Below are positions 34,600 through 42,348 of a stretch of 64,000 nucleotides of DNA, piece by piece; the stretch's first letter is position 1, and every line of letters begins with the position of its first letter. Below the pieces are notes generated by a model. That model saw only the letters and a list, made by a program, of their open reading frames with translations. It did not search any database and was not told the origin of the DNA. The DNA comes from JANNRR01 sp043736155 (lineage in GTDB: Bacteria; Pseudomonadota; Alphaproteobacteria; Rhodobacterales; Rhodobacteraceae), in the NCBI GenBank assembly GCA_043736155.1, contig JAYTDA010000037.1:1-64000 (forward strand). Direction: 5' to 3'. Position numbers and translations under genes: made by a program.

Positions 34600-35554
34600 C
34601 AGCGGACTGCGGCACCCCTGCGCTGCCGCTGAAAACCCGGGCCCGTGCCTCGTCAAGGCGCGGGTCGGCCCGCAGCAGCATGTTGGCTGCCGCCAGTTTT
34701 GCCACCATGCCCGGATGCGCCACCTGCACCACGTCGTGAAAGGCGATCAACGCCTCACGGCTGGCGGATTGATAGAAAGTGCGGCTTTCGTCCCGCCCGG
34801 AATAGGCCCCCAGCCGGGCCCGGTATTCGACCTGGGTCAGCCAGTCGTCGCGGTCATGGGCGTGATAATGCAGCAGTGCAATCTCGTCACAGAACGGAAT
34901 GCCCGGAAGTTTCTTGCCCTGGATCCGTGGGACATGCAGCCGGGGCTGAAACCCCGGCAAACCGGTGCGGCTGATGGCTTTGCCGACCGAATGGCTCAGC
35001 ATACCCCGGTTCAGGGCAACGGCATGGCTGCCAAACAGATCGTGCAGCGTCGCACCCTGGCCCTCGCCCGGCACCGGGGCGCGGAAATGGCTGGGGGCGG
35101 TGCCATCCGGGTTGATCAGCGCCTCGTGCGGCCGCAACCGCAGATAGGGCTGGTGGCTGGATACCCGGGCCAGCAGCCTGCCCATCGCCTGGCTCCACGG
35201 CCCGGTGTCGCCGGTGGCGCGGACCGGCCACAGGAACTCGTCACAATCGATATGGGCCAGCCAGTCCACCTTGGCGCGCAGATAGGCATGGCGCGCATTA
35301 TAGACCTGGCGCACGGTTTTCAGATCGGGGCGAAAGCCCTTGAGCTTGGCCCAGTGCTTGTCGTGGCAGCGCAACACCTTGACCCGGTCGATGCCGTCAA
35401 TGGCATTGGCCGCAGGGTCGTCGGGGTCGTCGAAATACAGCGCGATCCAGTCGGCCCCCAGTTCCAGATGCCAGGCCAGAAAGGTTTCAACCGCCCCAAG
35501 CGGCGCCTTGAGTTGTGTAACGATGCCCCAGGTCGGCAACCCCGCTTGCGCCAT
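34586..35554 (-). CDS. Glycosyltransferase family 2-like protein
   Basis: 322 aa. It opens with WGIVTQLKAPLGAVETFLAWHLELGADWIALYFDDPDD, then VDWLAHIDCDEFLWP, in which DCDEF is the DxD-type metal/nucleotide-sugar motif. This matches the cytosolic glycosyltransferase 2 subgroup (DUF23/GT92-like) common in Rhodobacterales next to cell-envelope genes. The C-terminal part contains LLHYHAHDRDDWLTQVEYR. Acceptor and sugar are unknown. It starts 2 bp after the lytic transglycosylase stop, so the two are likely cotranscribed. Confidence 0.82.
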   Translation of the reverse strand: MAQAGLPTWGIVTQLKAPLGAVETFLAWHLELGADWIALYFDDPDDPAANAIDGIDRVKVLRCHDKHWAKLKGFRPDLKTVRQVYNARHAYLRAKVDWLAHIDCDEFLWPVRATGDTGPWSQAMGRLLARVSSHQPYLRLRPHEALINPDGTAPSHFRAPVPGEGQGATLHDLFGSHAVALNRGMLSHSVGKAISRTGLPGFQPRLHVPRIQGKKLPGIPFCDEIALLHYHAHDRDDWLTQVEYRARLGAYSGRDESRTFYQSASREALIAFHDVVQVAHPGMVAKLAAANMLLRADPRLDEARARVFSGSAGVPQSAVTSR

Positions 35555-35556
35555 CG

Positions 35557-36741
35557 CTACAGCCCGGCCAACAGCTTTCTGGTCGGCCAGGCATCGGCGG
35601 GCAGCCCCAGCCGCGCCTGTTCCTTTTGCACGGCGATGCGGGTGGCAGCCCCCAGAATCCCGTCGATCTTGCCGACATCATGGCCGCGCGCCGCCAGCTT
35701 TTTCTGCAGTGCCACCATGTCGTCCGGGCTCAGCGCCGGGTCGGGGGACCCGGCATCATAGGGCGGTGCCCCTTCCAGCCTTGTGGCGAAATAGGCGGCG
35801 GTGGTGACATAGACAAAGCTCTTGTTCCATTCGAACAACACCTTGAAATTCGGATAGACGATAAAGGCGGGCCCGTTGCGCCCCTGTGGCAGCAGGATCG
35901 AGCCTGACATCCCCCTGGCCAGCGGGCCACTGCGCCCCTCCACCCCCATCGCCGCCCATTGGCCGACCGGCAGGTCACGGTTCAACCCGGTCCGTGCCCA
36001 ATCCAGCCCCTCGGGCACCACCACTTCCTGCATCCACGGCTGGTTCGGTTTCCAGCCAAAGGACGACAGCATCGCGGCCCCCGACAGCAGCGCATCGGGG
36101 ATCGAGGTTTTCAGCGTGATCTTGCCATCGCCGTCACCATCAACCCCGCGTTCCAGAATGTCGCGCGGCAGCATCTGCACCATGCCGACTTCGCCGGCCC
36201 AGGCGCCGGTGGTGCGGGCAGGGTCGAAATCGCCCATTTCATACAGGGTCAGCGCCGCCAGCAGCTGCGGGCGGAACAGATCGGGGCGGCGGCAGTCATG
36301 CGCCAGTGTCACCAGTGCATTCAGGGTGTTGAAATCGCCCTGTACCTGACCGAAATCGGTTTCAAACGCCCAGAACGCCGAGATCAGCCCCGGTGAAATG
36401 CCGTAATCCGCCTGCATCCGCTGAAACACCGCAGCATGTTTGCTGGCAGCGGCCTTGCCGTTCTGCATCCGGTTGTCGGAAATCAGCGACTGGGAAAACT
36501 CCAGAAAGGTCTTGCGAAACACCCCTTGTGACCGGTCGGCTTTCAGCACCCTGGCGTCGGGCCGGGCACCGGCGAAAAAGGCGTCGGTTGTCCCGGCATC
36601 GTGGCCGGCCCGGACCGCTTCGGCCCTGACCCCCGCCAACCAGCCGGAAAAATCGCCGCCACAGGGGGTCTGCTGTGCCGTCACCGGCGCAGCAGGGGTC
36701 AGCAACAGCGCAGCACTCAGCAACAGGGGGGCAATCTTCAT
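35557..36741 (-). CDS. Lytic murein transglycosylase, MltB type, with peptidoglycan-binding domain
   Basis: 394 aa from the ATG at 36741 (CGGAGGACCCG upstream). Signal peptide MKIAPLLLSAALLLTPAAPVTAQ. The MltB domain is at about 28-320, with catalytic Glu in SPGLISAFWAFETDFGQVQGDFNTLNALVTLAHD, then AWAGEVGMVQMLPRDILERGVDGDGDG. The C-terminal peptidoglycan-binding domain is at about 335-394 (LSPDDMVALQKKLAARGHDVGKIDGILGAATRIAVQKEQARLGL). It cuts glycan strands in the periplasm. Paired with the glycosyltransferase gene. Confidence 0.93.
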   Translation of the reverse strand: MKIAPLLLSAALLLTPAAPVTAQQTPCGGDFSGWLAGVRAEAVRAGHDAGTTDAFFAGARPDARVLKADRSQGVFRKTFLEFSQSLISDNRMQNGKAAASKHAAVFQRMQADYGISPGLISAFWAFETDFGQVQGDFNTLNALVTLAHDCRRPDLFRPQLLAALTLYEMGDFDPARTTGAWAGEVGMVQMLPRDILERGVDGDGDGKITLKTSIPDALLSGAAMLSSFGWKPNQPWMQEVVVPEGLDWARTGLNRDLPVGQWAAMGVEGRSGPLARGMSGSILLPQGRNGPAFIVYPNFKVLFEWNKSFVYVTTAAYFATRLEGAPPYDAGSPDPALSPDDMVALQKKLAARGHDVGKIDGILGAATRIAVQKEQARLGLPADAWPTRKLLAGL

Positions 36742-36879
36742 CGGGTCCTCCGGGATTTTGCCCAGCCTAGAACAGCTTGGCACCAGTGAAAAGCCGCAAT
36801 GGCGCCCGGATTCTCTTTGCTTCTTGCGCTTGTTTTTCGAACAAATACTCAAAAAACCAACGGTCCCGCGCCGCCGCTG

Positions 36880-37794
36880 TCAGATCAGCGCCACCCCCAC
36901 CACCAGCGCCAGCAGCAGCCCCCAGCTCCGCCACAGCGCCTGCACCGAGGCGTCGATCTCGGCGGCACCAATCGCGGCCCGGCCTTCGGGATGCACCAGG
37001 GGATAGTCCCGCACTGCGCCATCATAGCTGCGCGGGCCGGACAGTTGCAGATCCAGACAGACCGCCATCGCCGCCTCGGGCCATCCGGCGTTCGGGGATC
37101 GGTGCAGCGGCGCATCGCGCCGCACCACCGGGCCCGCATCCGGCCTACCATGCACCAGCGCAATCAGCAAAGCTGTTACCCTTGCCGGGATCAGGTTCAA
37201 CAGATCGTCCAGCCGCGCCGCCGCCCAGCCAAACTCCAGATGCCGCAGGGTGCGATAGCCCACCATGCTGTCGGCGGTGTTGGTGATCTTGTAGAGCAGC
37301 AACCCCGGCAGCCCAGCCACCAGAAACCACAAGGCCGGGGCCACCACCCCGTCTGACAGGTTTTCGGCGGCACTTTCAATCGCGCCGCGCGCCACGGCAG
37401 TGCCATCCATCCCCCTTGTATCGCGCGACACGATGCGCGCCACTGCCCGCCGCCCCTCGGGCAGACCCAGCCGCAGGGCACCTGCAACTGCGCCGACATG
37501 GTCCGCCAAGGACCGTTGCGCCAGCAGCACAGCGGCAATCAACACCTGCCACAGCCAACCCAGCGGCAAGGCGGCAATCGCCGCCCCCAGCCCCAGCGCC
37601 CCCAGCCCCAGCACCGCCATCACCAGGGTGCCCCGCGCCTTGCGGTGGGCGCCGCGATTGAACCTGGTATCGCACCAGCCGATCAGCCGCCCCATCAGCA
37701 CCGCCGGATGCGGTACCCGGCGCCATAACCCGTCGGGTTCGCCGAACAGCGCATCCAGCAGCAGGGCACAGACCAGCAGGGCGGCGTGGCTCAT
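36880..37794 (-). CDS. cobD: Adenosylcobinamide-phosphate synthase (CobD/CbiB)
   Basis: 304 aa. An inner-membrane enzyme that attaches the aminopropanol arm to adenosylcobyric acid. It has several membrane spans and the family stretches LDALFGEPDGLWRRVPHPAVLMGRLIGW, SRDTRGMDGTAVARGAIESAAENLSDGVVAPALWFLVAGLPG, ADSMVGYRTLRHLEFGWAAARLDDLLNLIPARV and SPNAGWPEAAMA. It overlaps cobC by ATGA, linking it to the enzyme that makes aminopropanol phosphate. No other cob gene is in the window. Confidence 0.94.
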   Translation of the reverse strand: MSHAALLVCALLLDALFGEPDGLWRRVPHPAVLMGRLIGWCDTRFNRGAHRKARGTLVMAVLGLGALGLGAAIAALPLGWLWQVLIAAVLLAQRSLADHVGAVAGALRLGLPEGRRAVARIVSRDTRGMDGTAVARGAIESAAENLSDGVVAPALWFLVAGLPGLLLYKITNTADSMVGYRTLRHLEFGWAAARLDDLLNLIPARVTALLIALVHGRPDAGPVVRRDAPLHRSPNAGWPEAAMAVCLDLQLSGPRSYDGAVRDYPLVHPEGRAAIGAAEIDASVQALWRSWGLLLALVVGVALI

Positions 37795-38786
37795 ATCCCG
37801 CCCCGCAGGTCATCCAAGGCCAGCGCCAGCCGGGTCCAGGCGGCAGGGGTGCCGGGCAAACCCAGCCGCAACCAGCGCGGGTTGTAGGGGAAGCTGCGGC
37901 TCCAGATCCGGTGCGCCGCCAGCGCCTGTTGCCAGTGCGCCGCATCGGCGACCTGATACAGCCGGAACAGCCCGGTGCCGCCGACCAGCGGTGCCCCGTC
38001 CTGACTGGCCCCAACCATCTGGTCCAGACGGGCTGCATCGGCCCCCAGCCGCACCCGGGTTGCGCCAGCCCATGCATGATCCGCCAGCGCCTGTGCCCCG
38101 ATCGCCAGCGCCGGGCCAGAGACCCGCCACGGCCCCAGCCTCTCTGCCAGCCGTGCCACCAGTTCCGGGTCACCGATGGCAAAACCCAGCCGCAAACCCG
38201 CCAGGCCCCAGAACTTGCCAAAGCTCTTCAGCACCAGCACCCCGGGGTGCACCGCCAGCCCGATCAGACTGCGCTCCGGGGTGACATCGCAAAAACTTTC
38301 GTCGACAACCAGCACCCCCCCCGGATCCGGGGCAAAGAACCGACCATCCGGGTTGTTGGGATGCACAAACACCCGCGCCTGCCCCGGTTGCCCCGCCTGC
38401 CCCGGTTGCCCCGGTTGCCCCACGTCCCATCCGGCAGCCCGAAAGGCAGCTTCATGCTCATTGTAGGTCGGCTGGGCAATCTCGACCGAACCGGGGGCAA
38501 TCAGGTGCGGAATCGCCGCGATCAGCGCCGATGCCCCCGGTGCCGCCACAACGCCAGCCGCCGCAGGTACCCGCCAAAAGGTCCGTGCCGCTGCCTCCAG
38601 CGCCTGACCAGCGTTGGCGTCGGGCAGGTCGGTCCATGCCGAAGCGGGCAAGCGGCCGACCGGATAGGCGACCGGGTTGATGCCGGTGGACAGGTCCAGC
38701 CAATCGGCCCGCGCACCGCCATGGCGGGCAGCGGCGGCATCGATGCCGCCGCCATGGTCTCGGGTTTTCGGGTCTGCTGCCGCCAC
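37791..38786 (-). CDS. cobC: Threonine-phosphate decarboxylase-like aminotransferase (CobC)
   Basis: 331 aa from a GTG at 38786 with GGAG eight bases upstream; the frame is open to 38888, but the family N terminus (RDHGGGIDAAAARHGG) lies just after this GTG. A fold-type I PLP enzyme that makes aminopropanol O-phosphate for the cobalamin side arm. Visible: WLDLSTGINPVAYPV, ASALIAAIPHLIAPG, PNNPDGR and the PLP lysine in VLKSFGKFWGLAGLRLGF. After FRAAGWDVG it carries an unusual insertion of repeated G-Q-P-G-Q-A coded by 9-bp repeats. Translationally coupled to cobD. Confidence 0.9.
   Translation of the reverse strand: MAAADPKTRDHGGGIDAAAARHGGARADWLDLSTGINPVAYPVGRLPASAWTDLPDANAGQALEAAARTFWRVPAAAGVVAAPGASALIAAIPHLIAPGSVEIAQPTYNEHEAAFRAAGWDVGQPGQPGQAGQPGQARVFVHPNNPDGRFFAPDPGGVLVVDESFCDVTPERSLIGLAVHPGVLVLKSFGKFWGLAGLRLGFAIGDPELVARLAERLGPWRVSGPALAIGAQALADHAWAGATRVRLGADAARLDQMVGASQDGAPLVGGTGLFRLYQVADAAHWQQALAAHRIWSRSFPYNPRWLRLGLPGTPAAWTRLALALDDLRGGI
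38381..38421 (-). repeat. 9-bp tandem repeat within cobC
   Basis: About 4.5 copies of GCCCCGGTT (one copy reads GCCCCGCCT), coding on the minus strand for repeated Gly-Gln-Pro and Gly-Gln-Ala. It keeps the frame. It sits in a loop before the VFVHPNNPDGR strand and is probably tolerated rather than functional; copy number may vary between strains. Confidence 0.85.
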
Positions 38787-39035
38787 CTGCGATGCTCCGC
38801 CAATTCCGGCTTCTGCATAAGGATTTGGCGGCTGGGTGCAAGCCGCTGAGTCGTGGTGATCTGCGGCTGTCCGCGGGCAATTTCGCACGGATTGGCGGCA
38901 AAAGTGCCCTTTCCACCACTTTGGTGCCGCAAAACCGCCTGTCCAAAAGGTTAACTTGATTTTACCAAACCGTCAGGCATTCTGCCGGTCGGGGGAGGGT
39001 CCCCTTGCCAACGGGCAGGGGACAGGAGTGGTGTG

Positions 39036-39389
39036 ATGTTGCAATTTCTGTCCAGCGAAGTGCGCGACGGTCTGGAAGCCGCGCGCAAACAGGCGCAGCG
39101 GCGGCGGTCGCGGATGTCGGTGCATGTCGGCGATGCGGTTTACCCGATCCTGCGCTATTGGCAAAACGGCCTGTCGATTGATGCCAGCCACTCAACCCAT
39201 CTGCGCGGTCTGGTCGATCTGTATGACGGCCCGCGCCACATGACCCAGTGCCTGTTGGTGGCATCCACTGTGGAAAACGGCGAACTGGTCTGCGAGTTCA
39301 AGCGCAATACTGCGGCGCTGGATAAGGCTCCGCTGGATTTTGCCCGCGAAACCGAACGCCCGGTGGGGCTGTTGCCGCGCAAGTTCTGA
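39036..39389 (+). CDS. Conserved hypothetical protein
   Basis: 117 aa from ATG 39036 (AGGAG seven bases upstream; a GTG one codon earlier is possible). The product starts MLQFLSSEVRDGLEAARK and contains RRSRMSVHVGDAVYPILRYWQNGLSIDASHSTHLRGLVDLYDGPRHMTQCLLVAS. The basic first third and the beta-rich second third are reminiscent of a PilZ-like domain, but I cannot confirm the RxxxR/DxSxxG pair, so I leave it unnamed. I believe similar proteins occur in other Rhodobacterales. It stands alone, divergent from cobC. Confidence 0.75.
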   Translation: MLQFLSSEVRDGLEAARKQAQRRRSRMSVHVGDAVYPILRYWQNGLSIDASHSTHLRGLVDLYDGPRHMTQCLLVASTVENGELVCEFKRNTAALDKAPLDFARETERPVGLLPRKF

Positions 39390-39444
39390 CAGCGGGTTGC
39401 GGAAATCCCGTTGATCTTGCGGCTGCACCATGTTGCTTGGTCAC

Positions 39445-39718
39445 ATGATCAGGTATCAAAACCTGATCGACCACCGCTTTGCCGCATTGGCAGACCCGAC
39501 CCAGCGCGCCATGGTCGAACGGCTGTCACGGAAAAAGCGGGCTGATCCGGTCCAGCAAGTCCGGGCGGGTCCGCACCTGCGCCTTGAAACCGGCAGCGCT
39601 GCGCTTCATTGAATGCTGGCTGGCGGCGTGGGTGCAGCTGTGGGAAAGTTGGCTGGATCAGTTGGCGCTGCGGCTGGCGCAAGACGACGAACTGGCGAGG
39701 GAGAACCCGAATGACTGA
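39445..39718 (+). pseudogene. ArsR-type regulator broken by an internal deletion
   Basis: The N terminus in one frame (MIRYQNLIDHRFAALADPTQRAMVERLSR) is the start of an ArsR-family repressor. The C terminus continues in another frame (GLIRSSKSGRVRTCALKPAALRFIECWLAAWVQLWESWLDQLALRLAQ). Between them the helix-turn-helix, normally about 25-30 residues, is missing, and the join near 39530-39545 shifts frame, so the first frame stops at 39610-39612. The C-terminal part overlaps the next gene by 8 bp, as ArsR/SRPBCC pairs usually do. The regulator can no longer bind DNA. Confidence 0.85.
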
Positions 39719-40220
39719 CCAGACTGACCAGACTGACCCGACTGACCTGTCTGACCAGGTAGGCCCCAATGACCTGTTGCTGGTCCGCCGGCTGCAAGCG
39801 CCTCGGGCGCTGGTCTGGCGCTGCTGGACCGACCCGGCGCTGTTGCCGCAGTGGTTTTGCCCGAAACCCTGGTATGTCAGCGACGTTGTGTTGGAGTTGT
39901 TCCCCGGTGGCCGGTTCCGCAGCACGATGCACGGCCCGAATGGCGAGGAATTTCCCAACGAAGGCATGGTGCTGCAAGCGGTGCCGCAGGAAAAGCTGGT
40001 GTTCACCGATCTGATGTCAGCCGGGTTCCGCCCCAGTGACCCCGGCTTTTTCACCGCTGTGATCAAGCTGTATGACCATCCCGGCGGCGGCACCCACTAT
40101 TCGGCACTGGCGATGCACCGCACCCCGGCGGACCGGCAAAAACACGTTGAAATGGGGTTTGAAGGCGGCTGGGGGGCGGCAGCGGATCAACTGGACGCGC
40201 TGGCGCTGACTTTGAAATAG
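39711..40220 (+). CDS. SRPBCC/AHSA1 domain protein
   Basis: 169 aa. After a short acidic repeat tail (TDQTDQTDPTDLSDQ) comes an SRPBCC fold: LLLVRRLQAPRALVWRCWTDPALLPQWFCPKPWYVSDVVLELFPGGRFRSTMHGPNGEEFPNEGMVLQ and ending HVEMGFEGGWGAAADQLDALAL. Members bind hydrophobic ligands and are often paired with an ArsR repressor in an operon; here that repressor is broken. The ATG at 39711 has GAGGGAGAACCCGA before it. The ligand is unknown. Confidence 0.9.
   Translation: MTDQTDQTDPTDLSDQVGPNDLLLVRRLQAPRALVWRCWTDPALLPQWFCPKPWYVSDVVLELFPGGRFRSTMHGPNGEEFPNEGMVLQAVPQEKLVFTDLMSAGFRPSDPGFFTAVIKLYDHPGGGTHYSALAMHRTPADRQKHVEMGFEGGWGAAADQLDALALTLK
39713..39757 (+). repeat. 9-bp tandem repeat at the SRPBCC gene start
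   Basis: Five 9-bp units of the form GACTGACCN (last one GTCTGACCA), translated as TDQ-TDQ-TDP-TDL-SDQ right after the start codon. The repeat includes the stop codon of the upstream ArsR remnant, so changes in copy number would alter the overlap but keep the SRPBCC frame. Confidence 0.9.
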
Positions 40221-40324
40221 GATGTCCCATCCCGGGACACTATCTGGTCTATTCTTTTCAATGAGTTAGGGACGTGCTTTAACGAAAAATTGAGAATTGC
40301 GCGCCAGAGCAGGGGGGGCGGATG

Positions 40325-41353
40325 TCACCGCAGCGCATCCGCCATGTGGCACCCCTGCGGCACCCGATCCACCCCGTCCAGCACCAGATCCGCCATCACC
40401 CGTGCCACCATCGGGGCAATGCCAAAGCCGATCTTGAAGCCGCCATTGGCGATGAAATGCCCCGGCCGCCCTGGCCATTCCCCGAGCACCGGCGCACGGG
40501 TCGCGGCACGCGGCCGCAGCCCGGCCCAGCGCGCCACCACCGCTGCACCCGCCAGCGCAGGCACCAGCGCCACGGCGCGGCGGTGCAGGCTGTCGAGCAG
40601 GTGATCGGTGCCGGTGGCGGATTGATAGAGGCGTTCGCTGGTTGACCCCACGGCGACGGTGCCATCGTCGTGCGGCACGATATGCACCCCGTCGCCCTGG
40701 ATCTGCGGCATATCACGGGCATCGAACGCCAATGCCAGGGCCTGCCCCTTTTCACCCGAGCCGATGGGGTGGCCAAACGCCGCAGACAGATCAGCCAACC
40801 CATCGCTGCCGGTGGCCCAGATCAGCTTGCCGCTGTCCACCCCGTCGCCGATCACCAGATCACCGCCACCCGCGACAAAGGCGGCAGCCAGTGCTTCACA
40901 AGCACTGCGGGGATGGATGCGGGCCGACAGGGTATCGTGGATCAGCAGGCCACTGGGGCCGACGGGTTCCCATCCGCCGGTTGCCGGCACCACCCGCCAC
41001 TGCGCCTGCCCCTCCCACAGGCCCTGCGCCCGGTTGCCACGCGCCGCAGCCAGGGTTTCGCCCCCCAAAGGCACCGCCTGCAACCGGCCGGTGCGGGCAT
41101 AGCCGGTGGCAAGGCCGCTGGCAGCCCCGACCCCGGCCCAAAAGACCTCGGCCATCAGCAACGCCTGCAACTGAAACGCCTTTTTCGCATTCCAGCTTTC
41201 CGGCACATGCGGTGCCAATGCGCCAACGATGCCGCCACTGGCGCCGGCACCGATGGCACACGCCTCGATCAGCCGGACCCGGGCGCCGCGTTGCAGGCAT
41301 TCCCAGCCGATCGCCAGTCCAAACACCCCGCCGCCGCGTATCGTCAGATCCAT
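40325..41353 (-). CDS. FAD-dependent oxidoreductase, MnmC oxidase domain/ThiO-like
   Basis: 342 aa. DAO-type FAD enzyme: MDLTIRGGGVFGLAIGWECLQRGARVRLIEA (dinucleotide fold), GASGGIVGALAPHVPESWN, a central substrate domain, and C-terminal WAGLRPRAATRAPVLGEWPGRPGHFIANGGFKIGFGIAPMVA. In enteric bacteria MnmC joins an FAD domain that removes the carboxymethyl group from cmnm5s2U34 in tRNA to a methyltransferase domain. Here the methyltransferase MnmD is a separate divergent gene 63 bp away, so this protein is a good candidate for the missing oxidase half. A glycine-oxidase role is the alternative. Confidence 0.8.
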   Translation of the reverse strand: MDLTIRGGGVFGLAIGWECLQRGARVRLIEACAIGAGASGGIVGALAPHVPESWNAKKAFQLQALLMAEVFWAGVGAASGLATGYARTGRLQAVPLGGETLAAARGNRAQGLWEGQAQWRVVPATGGWEPVGPSGLLIHDTLSARIHPRSACEALAAAFVAGGGDLVIGDGVDSGKLIWATGSDGLADLSAAFGHPIGSGEKGQALALAFDARDMPQIQGDGVHIVPHDDGTVAVGSTSERLYQSATGTDHLLDSLHRRAVALVPALAGAAVVARWAGLRPRAATRAPVLGEWPGRPGHFIANGGFKIGFGIAPMVARVMADLVLDGVDRVPQGCHMADALR

Positions 41354-41416
41354 CCGGCGCTCCCCACCCTCCCGCAGTCTCTTGCAGCGGCGCTGCCTTT
41401 GCGCGAATTAGGCCAT

Positions 41417-42145
41417 ATGGATGCCCAAGACCAGAGCCCTGCCCTGCGCTGGCAAGACACCCCGCTGGGAGCGGTGCCGGTGGCGGTGCGGTTTGGTGAT
41501 CCCTATTTTTCGGTGGGCGGCGGGTTGGCGGAAACCGGGCATGTGTTTCACGCAGGCAACGACCTGCCTGCCCGGTTCAGCGACGGTTTCGCCATCGCCG
41601 AACTGGGGTTTGGCACCGGGCTCAATCTGCTGGCAACGCTGGCGTTGTGGGACAGGGCGGGGGTGGCGGGCCGGTTCCGCTATACCAGCTTTGAAGCCTT
41701 TCCGATGACGGCCGCGCAGACCGCGGCGGCACTGGCGGCGTTTTTGGACCTGGCAGACTGGGCAACCGGCCTGACGGCGGCACTGGCGCAGGGGCAGACC
41801 CGCTTTGCCCTCGGTGCCGCCGATGTTGACCTGGTGATCGGCGATGCGGGCCAGACCCTGCCGCTGTGGCAGGGCCGGGCTGATGCCTGGTTTCTCGATG
41901 GCTTTTCCCCGGCCTGCAATCCTGACATGTGGACGGCAAGCCTGATGGCAGAGGTGGCAAACCATACCGCGCCGATGGGCAGCTTTGCCACCTATAGTGC
42001 AGCAGGCAATGTGCGGCGGGGGTTGCAGGCCGCAGGCTTTCAGGTACAGCGGGTGGCAGGCTACGGCCGCAAACGCCACATGACCCGGGGTCGGCTGCCA
42101 GTGGCTGATCCCACAGCGGCAAGGCCGGAATCAGGCGCAGAATGA
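41417..42145 (+). CDS. mnmD: tRNA (5-methylaminomethyl-2-thiouridine)-methyltransferase MnmD
   Basis: 242 aa from ATG 41417 (MDAQDQSPALRWQDTPLGAVPVAVRFGDPYFSVGGGLAETGHVFHAGNDLPARF). The SAM-binding motif is IAELGFGTGLNLLATLALW; DAWFLDGFSPACNPDMWT and SFATYSAAGNVRRGLQAAGFQV are family hallmarks. It methylates nm5s2U34 to mnm5s2U34 in wobble positions of some tRNAs. The frame is open far upstream, but that part is opposite the oxidase gene and is not plausible coding. The next small gene overlaps by 4 bp. Confidence 0.93.
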   Translation: MDAQDQSPALRWQDTPLGAVPVAVRFGDPYFSVGGGLAETGHVFHAGNDLPARFSDGFAIAELGFGTGLNLLATLALWDRAGVAGRFRYTSFEAFPMTAAQTAAALAAFLDLADWATGLTAALAQGQTRFALGAADVDLVIGDAGQTLPLWQGRADAWFLDGFSPACNPDMWTASLMAEVANHTAPMGSFATYSAAGNVRRGLQAAGFQVQRVAGYGRKRHMTRGRLPVADPTAARPESGAE

Positions 42146-42348
42146 CCAGACCCAACACCCGCAAAAACCTTGCGCCGAGGATTGCGGCGGCGCTGGCCAA
42201 CGGGGTGCCGATCCGCTGGCGTGAAGTGGCAAAGGCATCGGCAGTGCACCCCCTTGCCGGTCTGCAACCGGTTATTGTCGCCGCCAACGGGGCACCAGCA
42301 GGGATTGTCACCCTGTGGCACAGCCGCACCATGGGGCAGCCGACATGA
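42142..42348 (+). CDS. Small unknown protein between mnmD and a transporter
   Basis: 68 aa, coupled on both sides: its ATG overlaps the mnmD stop (ATGA) and its stop overlaps the transporter's ATG. The product has a basic N terminus (TRPNTRKNLAPRIAAALANGVPIRWREVAKA) and a beta-like middle (PVIVAANGAPAGIVTLWH). No recognised domain; not membrane-bound. The double overlap makes it likely to be translated. Confidence 0.65.
   Translation: MTRPNTRKNLAPRIAAALANGVPIRWREVAKASAVHPLAGLQPVIVAANGAPAGIVTLWHSRTMGQPT

Noticed and set aside
38787..39035. Possible cobalamin riboswitch upstream of cobC
   Set aside because: Pieces such as AATCCG...GCCCGCGGACAG and AGCCGGA on the minus strand recall parts of the B12 element, but the canonical B12 box and core order are not present. 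A covariance search would be needed.
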